Shown here: positions 57,897-64,000 of the stretch, piece by piece | Numbering within the stretch: position 1 is the first letter of the stretch | Layout: each line of letters starts with the position of its first letter | NCBI RefSeq assembly: GCF_900155865.1 | Contig: NZ_LT707006.1 | Coordinates: 151,751-215,750, forward strand | Direction of reading: 5' to 3' | From: Bacteroides bouchesdurhonensis | GTDB taxonomy: Bacteria; Bacteroidota; Bacteroidia; Bacteroidales; Bacteroidaceae | DNA length: 64,000 nucleotides | The notes under the pieces: model-generated | The model's database searches: none | Seen by the model: the letters and a program-made list of their open reading frames with translations, nothing else | Told to the model about the DNA's origin: nothing | Position numbers and translations under genes: made by a program

Positions 57897-57955
57897 AATG
57901 GGAAAGTCGTCTATAAAGGAAATAAATTTCTATTATAGACGACTTTCCCATTTTC
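57897..57955 (+). terminator. Terminator with a perfect 20-bp stem
   Basis: Arms 57897-57916 and 57933-57952 are fully complementary (core GGGAAAGTCGTC), loop 16 nt, followed by TTTT. Confidence 0.8.
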
Positions 57956-58027
57956 AGTGAGATCATTACACCCACACTAATCTACGAATATCCTCCTACT
58001 AAAGTCTGAAAAGCGAATAGATTTTTG

Positions 58028-58035
58028 TAATTTTG
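58028..58035 (+). promoter_or_regulatory. -7 box (TAATTTTG) for the porin-like gene
   Basis: Consensus box 24 nt before the ATG at 58060; the in-frame TTG at 58033 overlaps it and is not the start. Confidence 0.55.
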
Positions 58036-58059
58036 CACCCGTTTATAAACAAGCACATT

Positions 58060-59286
58060 ATGAAAAAATACTATTTTATCGCATTAAGTATCCTGATTAC
58101 CTCAGGTGTCTTCGCACAAAAGAAAAACTTTAGTTACAAATTCTACGGACAAGTCCGTACTGATCTTTTCTATAACAGCCGCGCAAACGAAGAGACTGTG
58201 GACGGATTATTTTATATGTACCCAAAGGATAAAATACGTGATGATGACGGTAATGATTTGAATGGAACAGCAAATGGTAGTTTCTATATTCTTTATTCCC
58301 GTTTAGGAATTGATGTTGCCGGACCGAAATTAGGGACAGCAAAAACTTCTGCTAAAGTGGAAGTAGATTTACGCGGTTCAGGTAGTTCATACTCAACTGT
58401 CCGTATTCGCCACGCTTATTTTAATCTGGATTGGGGTACTTCAGCTTTATTAGTCGGACAAACTTGGCATCCTTTGTTTGGTGATGTTTCCCCACAAATA
58501 CTCAATCTAGCCACAGGAGCTCCTTTCCAACCTTTTAATCGTTCACCTCAGATTCGTTACCGCTATACAGATAGGAACTTACAATTGACAGGAGCATTGC
58601 TCTGGCAATCTCAATATCTGTCACAAGGTCCTGCGGGTAAAAGTCAAGCATATATAAAAAATAGCTGTATACCTGAAGTCTATGTAGGTGCAGATTATAA
58701 ATCAGAAAATTTGTTAGCAGGTGCGGGTATTGAACTGCTCTCATTAAAACCACGTACACAAGCTACCGGAGAAAACGGTCATACTTATAAAGTAAATGAA
58801 CGAATCACAACGCTGTCTTATGAAGCGCATGTAAAATACATTAATAAAGATTGGTTTTTAGGTGCCAAGACCGTTTTAGGTTCCAATCTGACTCAGGCTT
58901 CCGGATTGGGAGGTTTTGGAATTAAATCGACCGATGATCGTACAGGAGAACAAAAGTATACTCCGATAACAGTATCAAGTACTTGGGTGAATGCTGTCTA
59001 CGGTCAGAAGTGGAAACCGGGTATATTCATCGGTTATGCCAAGAATCTTGGAACAAGTAATGAACTGGAAGCCGGTAGCAAACTTTATGGCACAGGTACT
59101 AATCTTGATCAACTCGTTACGGCAGGTGCCGAATTGTCTTATAATGTATCGAATTGGAAATTCGGATTAGAATATACGCTCAGCACTGCTTGGTATGGCT
59201 CTGTGGAATATTCAAGCGGAAAGATCGTAGATACACATGCTGTTTGTAACAATCGTATTGTAGCTGTCGCTATGTTTCAGTTCTAG
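58060..59286 (+). CDS. Porin-like outer-membrane beta-barrel protein
   Basis: A 408-residue protein with a signal peptide ending GVFAQ. The body shows alternating hydrophobic strands expected of a beta-barrel: FSYKFYGQVRTDLFYNSR, FYILYSRLGIDVAG, SAKVEVDLRGSG, LLVGQTWHPLFGD, and a C-terminal AVAMFQF ending in Phe, the usual outer-membrane insertion signal. It resembles DcaP/OprP-like porins more than TonB-dependent receptors; no plug domain. Permeant unknown. It is followed by a secreted glycosidase, possibly co-expressed. Confidence 0.78.
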   Translation: MKKYYFIALSILITSGVFAQKKNFSYKFYGQVRTDLFYNSRANEETVDGLFYMYPKDKIRDDDGNDLNGTANGSFYILYSRLGIDVAGPKLGTAKTSAKVEVDLRGSGSSYSTVRIRHAYFNLDWGTSALLVGQTWHPLFGDVSPQILNLATGAPFQPFNRSPQIRYRYTDRNLQLTGALLWQSQYLSQGPAGKSQAYIKNSCIPEVYVGADYKSENLLAGAGIELLSLKPRTQATGENGHTYKVNERITTLSYEAHVKYINKDWFLGAKTVLGSNLTQASGLGGFGIKSTDDRTGEQKYTPITVSSTWVNAVYGQKWKPGIFIGYAKNLGTSNELEAGSKLYGTGTNLDQLVTAGAELSYNVSNWKFGLEYTLSTAWYGSVEYSSGKIVDTHAVCNNRIVAVAMFQF

Positions 59287-59393
59287 ATGTTCCCAAAACC
59301 GTTTGCCATTCCCGGTTCACATCATGGAGCCATAGCACATATTAGTGAAAAAGAATATAAACGAATCATATTAGCTTTTAAACATTTAAACCT

Positions 59394-61400
59394 ATGAAAC
59401 ACATTTTTTTTCTTTTATTTCTATGCCTCTCTAGCCTATTCACTCAAGTAGCTCAGGCAGAAAATCGCTGGAGGATCAATCCAAACGGAAGTATCACATG
59501 GAATCCTCAAAAAGGAGAAACTCATCAAGATCATATTGAAATGAGTGGTTTGAAGGTTTCCTCCGTTATCCGCTATGGAGTTGACGAAAAAGGAGCATTT
59601 ATGGTAAACAGAAGCATTGTTTGGCCTATGTTGCGTACTATTCCTAACAATACACACGCTTCTCTCACCCGTAGATTTGCTTGGAATATTCCTGATATGA
59701 TTTCTGTAAACGGCCAGAGCCTACAAAGTGAAAAGGTAGAAAATATTACTTTGAATGGTATTATCACAGTAAACAGTATGTTCAAAGTCAATAGAGGAAA
59801 CGTTGCACTTACACGAATATTATTTCCATCCACTGATAAACCTGCTTTCTGCGAGAAATATGTGTTGCGTAATTGCAATGATCAGGAAATCAAAGTAGAA
59901 ATACCTCAGTCACGTTCTGTCATTCAGACTCAGCCGGAACAGGGAGTCGATGGTAGTTATCGCTTGGTAGCAGAAATCCAAGGAGGAAAAACGGTAGTAC
60001 TAAAACCGAATGAAGAGGTTACTTTCAGCGTCTTCTTCACCGGATATAAGCCCAATGAGGATGAACTGGTGATGGATGTGGATAAAGAACTGAAAGCACG
60101 CGAAGCATTGGTTGCCACTTTGTGGGACAACCTGATATTGGATACACCGGATCCTGTTATTAACACGATGTTTGCTTTTGCCAAAATCCGTGGTGCGGAA
60201 AGTATCTATGATACGAAAGGCGGCTTGATGCATGGTCCCGGTGGAGAGTCTTACTATGCAGCTATCTGGGCTAACGATCAGGCTGAGTACATCAATCCTT
60301 TCTTCCCTTATCTGGGTTATGAGACAGGAAATCAGTCGGCATTGTGTTCATTCCAACATTTCGCACGTTTCATGAACCCAGAGTACAAGAAGCTGCCAAG
60401 TTCGATCATTGCCGAGGGGTTAAGCACTTGGGGCGGAGCGGGTGATCGTGGCGACGCTGCCATGATAGCGTATGGAGCTGCCCGATATGCATTGGCTAGA
60501 GGAAATCAAGAGGAAGCTAAAAAGCTATGGCCACTTATCGAGTGGTGCCTTGAATACAATAAAAGACAATTGAATCCGGAAGGAGTAGTGGCATCAGACG
60601 CCGATGAATTGGAAGGACGTTTCCCGGCAGGAAAAGCAAATCTGTGTACTTCTTCTTTGTATTATGACGCACTTTTATCTGCCTGTTATTTAGGGAAAGA
60701 AATCGGTGTTAGTTCTACACAGTTGGCTCAATATAAGAAACAAGCCGGACAATTGAAAGAAAACATGGATCGCTACTTCGGAGGTGAAGTGGAAGGTTTC
60801 AATACTTACCGTTACTACAAAGGGAACGATAAACTCCGTTCATGGATTTGTATTCCATTGACAGTAGGAATCTATGATCGCAAAGACGAAACAATTAAAG
60901 CATTGTTCTCCCCTAGCCTATGGACCAAAGACGGTTTACTGACCGAATCAGGAAGTAAAACGTTTTGGGACCGTTCCACTTTATATGCTTTGCGCGGTGT
61001 CTATGCCTGTGGAGAGGCTGAGAAAGCGACTGAATACTTAAAATTTTATTCCAATGAGCGTTTGTTGGGTGATCATGTTCCTTATGCTATCGAAGCATGG
61101 CCCGAAGGTAATCAACGCCATTTATCCGCCGAAAGTGGATTGTATGCACGTATTATAACGGAAGGTATGTTTGGTATCCGTCCTACAGGACTCCGTTCAT
61201 TTACACTGACGCCTCATCTGCCGGAAAGTTGGGATCACATGAATTTGAGAAGTGTACGAGCCTTTGAAAAGGAATTCGATGTGGAAGTGAAACAGTCGGA
61301 AAACGGAAAGAATGAGGTATCTGTCCTTGTAGCCGGAAAACCGATATTCAAACAGACGGTCAGAAACGGAAAAACTATTCAAATTCATCTACCTAAGTAG
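59394..61400 (+). CDS. Secreted six-hairpin glycosidase-like protein
   Basis: A 668-residue protein with a signal peptide ending AQAEN. The N-terminal 220 residues form beta-sandwich-like strands. The C-terminal part (about 230-590) has the helical pattern of an (alpha/alpha)6 barrel with GPGGESYYAAIWANDQAEY and SDADELEGRFPAGKANLCTSS. Acidic residues in these blocks and in EAWPEGNQRHLSAESGLYARI are catalytic candidates. The closing GIRPTGLRSFTLTPHLPESWD is typical of glycosidases related to GH65, GH78 and GH95. I cannot pick the family or substrate. It follows the porin by 107 nt. Confidence 0.75.
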   Translation: MKHIFFLLFLCLSSLFTQVAQAENRWRINPNGSITWNPQKGETHQDHIEMSGLKVSSVIRYGVDEKGAFMVNRSIVWPMLRTIPNNTHASLTRRFAWNIPDMISVNGQSLQSEKVENITLNGIITVNSMFKVNRGNVALTRILFPSTDKPAFCEKYVLRNCNDQEIKVEIPQSRSVIQTQPEQGVDGSYRLVAEIQGGKTVVLKPNEEVTFSVFFTGYKPNEDELVMDVDKELKAREALVATLWDNLILDTPDPVINTMFAFAKIRGAESIYDTKGGLMHGPGGESYYAAIWANDQAEYINPFFPYLGYETGNQSALCSFQHFARFMNPEYKKLPSSIIAEGLSTWGGAGDRGDAAMIAYGAARYALARGNQEEAKKLWPLIEWCLEYNKRQLNPEGVVASDADELEGRFPAGKANLCTSSLYYDALLSACYLGKEIGVSSTQLAQYKKQAGQLKENMDRYFGGEVEGFNTYRYYKGNDKLRSWICIPLTVGIYDRKDETIKALFSPSLWTKDGLLTESGSKTFWDRSTLYALRGVYACGEAEKATEYLKFYSNERLLGDHVPYAIEAWPEGNQRHLSAESGLYARIITEGMFGIRPTGLRSFTLTPHLPESWDHMNLRSVRAFEKEFDVEVKQSENGKNEVSVLVAGKPIFKQTVRNGKTIQIHLPK

Positions 61401-61541
61401 ATATCAGATAAAGAGATTCGAAAGTCAGCGATTATCAGAACGGACGTTATGTATTTTCATATTACCAATAATCTTTAGTAAGATATGATACTTTCGAATC
61501 ACGTAAAACGCCCGTTCCTCATTCTTTACATTAAGGATTTA
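61401..61541. other. Interleaved inverted repeats after the six-hairpin glycosidase
   Basis: GATTCGAAAG (61415-61424) pairs with CTTTCGAATC (61491-61500), while GAACGGACGT (61438-61447) nearly pairs with ACGCCCGTTC (61508-61517). The order A-B-A'-B' is pseudoknot-like rather than a simple terminator. Confidence 0.5.
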
Positions 61542-61620
61542 ATTTATAATAAACGTAATTCGAGTTTATAATAAATTCTGTCCACGTTTATTATAAACGG
61601 TATTCAAGTTTATTATAAAC
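61542..61620. repeat. Array C: four 13-nt palindromes with a 22-bp period
   Basis: GTTTATTATAAAC or a one-base variant begins at 61542, 61564, 61586 and 61608, exactly 22 bp apart; the 9-nt spacers differ. Units 3 and 4 are identical and are perfect palindromes around the central base. The geometry matches the arrays at 15828 and 21818. Confidence 0.88.
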
Positions 61621-61666
61621 TATTTCGTAGACATATCGGCAAATAATCAAGTGATTCACGATAAAA

Positions 61667-62190
61667 ATCGAGTAGGAGGTAAACACTAATCATAGATGTT
61701 TATCTCCTATTTTCATGTCTACCGACCTCTCACACCACCGTACGTGCCGTTCGACATACGGCGGTTCCTATTTTGGGTGCCATTCGAGATACGAACCCAT
61801 TAAAGTAACGATATCCTGCCTTGCGCAGGATATCGTTATTCATCGCCCTTTTCAAAATGGGGCTATCAGCAATACGCCAATACCCTTTGCGAGTATTACC
61901 CCATTCGTATGCCTTATATTTATCTATACCACATCTGATGAGTTTGCCACTTTTGTCTTACACTTCTTCCAAGCTTTCCATATACACATGCGTATTCTCC
62001 GTCTTCTGCTGACTTCTCACGGCAAGCTTTACTCCATACATTTCGTAAAAAAAACTATTCTGTACGTCCGTGAGACCTCCTCGGATAGGGGTATTAACTT
62101 TCCATCTTATGTCTACTTCATTTACATTGACCGTTCCGAATAGCTATAGGGCTTTAAATACTCATGCCGAGCATACTGTAAAAAAATGCA
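61667..62190 (-). mobile_element. Group II intron relic
   Basis: On the minus strand the 3' end is recognisable. A domain V-like hairpin spans 61735-61766 (9-bp stem, two-base bulge, short upper stem). It is followed by a GTGAGAGGTC linker, a domain VI-like hairpin near 61671-61712, and the end sequence CTACTCGAT near 61667. Upstream are maturase C-terminal codons, then GTGAGAAGTCAGCAGA near 62010-62025, as found ahead of the ORF in such introns. The middle of the reverse transcriptase is deleted. The 5' boundary near 62190 is a guess. Confidence 0.7.
61755..62015 (-). pseudogene. C-terminal fragment of a group II intron reverse transcriptase/maturase
   Basis: Minus-strand codons read RIRMCIWKAWKKCKTKVAN, then after a one-base frameshift IRCGIDKYKAYEWGNTRKG, then YWRIADSPILKRAMNNDIL and RKAGYRYF. 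This is the standard end of intron-encoded maturases. The polymerase domain is absent and the frame is broken near 61945. Confidence 0.75.
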
Positions 62191-62397
62191 GCAAAAGTCC
62201 TTTACTTTTGACTACATTTAACCAAGTGATCATTATTACTTTTAAACTAAATTGCAAAAATCCATTTATATCAGGGTAAAACAAATAAAATCACCCCGAC
62301 AGAAATTGCTTATATAAAGGCAATCACTACCAGGATGATATAAAGTTACAAGATATGATAATTACGTAAATTACCGTTCTCTTGGCACAAATCCGAT

Positions 62398-62805
62398 TTA
62401 TTCCATAAGATTAATATGTCTCATATCCTTTTCATTGAGTCCTAATTCTTTTTTGGTTTTTTCGTACTCCTTTTCTGATAATGGACCTGTAGTTTTGCAT
62501 GGTATAGCTTTTTTTGCTGGTGGGAATATTTTTATCACATAATATCCTATCAATGTATCGGCATATGGGTGCCACATTTTTGCTAAAATATAGTTTTTAT
62601 TCCAATATACATCGGTTACACCACCACCCACTACTCCTATCCTACTACCAGTACCATCCGGAAAATCATAATATACTGTTGTCGTTTGAGGCATATCTAT
62701 CCAACCTACACTATAGTCTGTTCCTTTCAGTTTTTTGAAATATGAATCGCAGGACACTAATAATAAAGCTAATAAGAATATAAAAGGACATAATTTCATT
62801 TTCAT
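62398..62805 (-). CDS. Small lipoprotein coupled to the RHS-tip gene; immunity candidate
   Basis: A 135-residue lipoprotein with lipobox LLVSC (Cys 19). The body has TDYSVGWIDMPQTTTVYYDFPDG and WNKNYILAKMWHPYADTLIGYYVIKIFP. The end, PLSEKEYEKTKKELGLNEKDM, is helical and charged. The ATG at 62805 overlaps the stop of the RHS-tip frame (TAATG), so the two were translated together. In Bacteroides RHS loci the gene after the tip is often a cognate protector; that role here is inference. Confidence 0.7.
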   Translation of the reverse strand: MKMKLCPFIFLLALLLVSCDSYFKKLKGTDYSVGWIDMPQTTTVYYDFPDGTGSRIGVVGGGVTDVYWNKNYILAKMWHPYADTLIGYYVIKIFPPAKKAIPCKTTGPLSEKEYEKTKKELGLNEKDMRHINLME

Positions 62806-64000
62806 TATTCTATCATTTTTAAAGTTTTCCAAATATAAAATTGGTAAGTATTACTCATCGGTTTCTGAGAACTTCTTCGTTGATTCCAACTACTTGACCA
62901 CATATGGTATAAAAAAGAAGACATACTTTTACTATCACTTATTACATTGTTCAAAGACTTTCCATCCTTGCTAGTAAAGGCATCAAAACGATAACTTCCG
63001 ATAAATTGTTTAGCGACTGAAGTTGTAGTTAAAGCATCCCATAAGGTCCAGTCGCCAGGCCATTCTGTGATCTGTCCTGGAATATCTGTAATTCCATCAA
63101 CAATTCTTTGGTGTGCCTCTAAAACCGACTTATCATTCATCATAGCCATGGTATAAGGATGGTCACTTAAAAAAATAGAAAATTCAGGTCCTACGCCATT
63201 AGCAAATTCATCGAGAAAATCCCAGTCTCTTTCTTTTGAACCTAATAAAGCTCCTTTATCATTTTCTACTATATCAAATGTGAACCCATCACTGTATAAA
63301 CTTCCAACGTCAAAACCGTCAGTTAATAGTTTATCAATAATTGATTCAAACTCACCTAATACAGAGCCTTTTCCACCTATATAAGTATATCGCTCTTCAT
63401 TCTTCATCCTCCTCATCGTCAAACCATGTATAATACTTAGTTTTTTTGTTTTTATACCACCATTCTCATAGATCGCATTGCCACAGTAATCGGTTGTTAG
63501 ATTAGTACTACCGGTTTTATGAACTGTACGAAGTTTCGTTCCGTCCGCTCCGTATTCATAATCTATACTATTACTACCCGCAAGAATCACCTGACTAGGC
63601 AAATTTAAAAGATTATATTGAATATTACTAAGATTCTTGTTCAAATCTTTAATCAGATTACCGTTTTTGTCATAAGTATATTCAGTTGTCTGGTTTGTAC
63701 CGTCTTTAAACTCGATACCATTGCCGTAGACAGCACTGGTTGCAATATCTTTCACAGCTTGCAATTGATTGCCGTTATAAGTCAGATTTAGGTTATCAAT
63801 CAATCCGTAGCCTGTAGAGGAAGTCTGCCTGCAACGTGAAAAGGTCGTCGCCATAAGGAGAGAAGCCATGCTGGACCTTGACGGTAGGATTACCGAAGCG
63901 ATCATAATACTGTATCTCGTGCCGCACTTCATCAGCTCCCAAAGTGAGAACATTGTCGCTTGCTACCGTAGGGATATAAGAAACCACATGAGGCCGGTCC
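62805..64000 (-). pseudogene. Broken RHS-repeat protein with polymorphic C-terminal tip
   Basis: From the window edge one frame reads HEIQYYDRFGNPTVKVQHGF and stops near 63796. A second frame resumes near 63870 with DNLNLTYNGNQLQAVKD, EYTYDKNGNLIKDLNKNLSN and DYEYGADGTKLRTVHKTGS, which are RHS/YD repeats that normally lie far downstream. This implies a large internal deletion plus a frameshift. A third break near 63400 joins an out-of-frame YYTWFDDEEDEE end to the tip. The tip (about 200 residues, from YTYIGGKGSVLGEFESIIDK to NTYQFYIWKT) looks intact. Confidence 0.72.

Noticed and set aside
61671..61713. Stand-alone Rho-independent terminator (GTAGGAGGTAAACA stem then TTTT on the plus strand)
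   Set aside because: Its position after the domain V-like hairpin and the CTACTCGAT end fit domain VI of a group II intron on the minus strand better; termination on the plus strand remains possible.
61715..62143. Plus-strand open frame of 142 codons
   Set aside because: It is the antisense of the maturase remnant; codons make sense only on the minus strand.

Overview
The window looks like a chromosomal segment of a gut Bacteroides, close to the B. thetaiotaomicron / B. ovatus group. The genome is AT-rich. Most divergent or isolated genes are preceded by the Bacteroidetes -7 box (TAnnTTTG, usually TATCTTTG), and no strong Shine-Dalgarno sites are visible. Family markers agree: NVEALA peptides, DUF4254, DUF6377-type regulators, six-bladed propeller lipoproteins, DUF1080 proteins, an RND efflux operon with a lipoprotein adaptor, and secreted glycosidases. 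The species call is inference; no 16S rRNA or tRNA gene is present.

Region 1 (1-14.6 kb) is a surface glycan locus, most likely the lipooligosaccharide core/outer-core cluster. It has eight or nine glycosyltransferases (GT2, GT4, GT9, GT90), a Kdo/WaaP-type sugar kinase and a DUF4254 protein. Two minus-strand transcription units (14611 to 6977 and 5577 to 1359) are interrupted by single plus-strand GTs. Region 2 (14.7-28.8 kb) is housekeeping: pdxB, purN, acpP-fabF-rnc, pfkA, a GH3-family adenylating enzyme, an mnmA paralogue, a SNF2 helicase, a Cof-type HAD phosphatase and cysS. Region 3 (28.9-34.7 kb) holds a five-bladed-propeller glycosidase and then a small NVEALA-peptide locus: two peptide precursors, a propeller lipoprotein, a thioredoxin-like anchored protein, a truncated lipoprotein and a membrane-bound winged-helix regulator. 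A deleted IS5-family element sits just upstream of that regulator.

Region 4 (35.0-41.2 kb) encodes two Gfo/Idh/MocA oxidoreductases followed by two secreted DUF1080 proteins. This fits oxidation of glycosides to 3-keto sugars and their hydrolysis. A TPR/transmembrane/HTH regulator faces the group. Region 5 (41.3-54.8 kb) has a thioesterase, a DUF3108 protein, an Ig-like lipoprotein, a GH2 beta-galactosidase, an RND efflux operon (adaptor, pump, outer-membrane channel) and an LpxA-type acyltransferase. Region 6 (54.8-64.0 kb) has a CBM9-like protein, a Dus enzyme, small lipoproteins, a porin-like barrel and a six-hairpin glycosidase. It ends in a graveyard: a group II intron reduced to its ends (domain V still recognisable) and a broken RHS-repeat gene with a polymorphic C-terminal tip and a coupled lipoprotein.

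The most unusual feature is a class of short intergenic arrays with an exact 22-bp period. Each is built of 13-18-nt palindromes and lies after the 3' ends of convergently oriented genes: about 15828-15915, 21818-21967 and 61542-61620. The three arrays differ in sequence but share the geometry. The NVEALA locus is the best candidate for a poorly described protein system.
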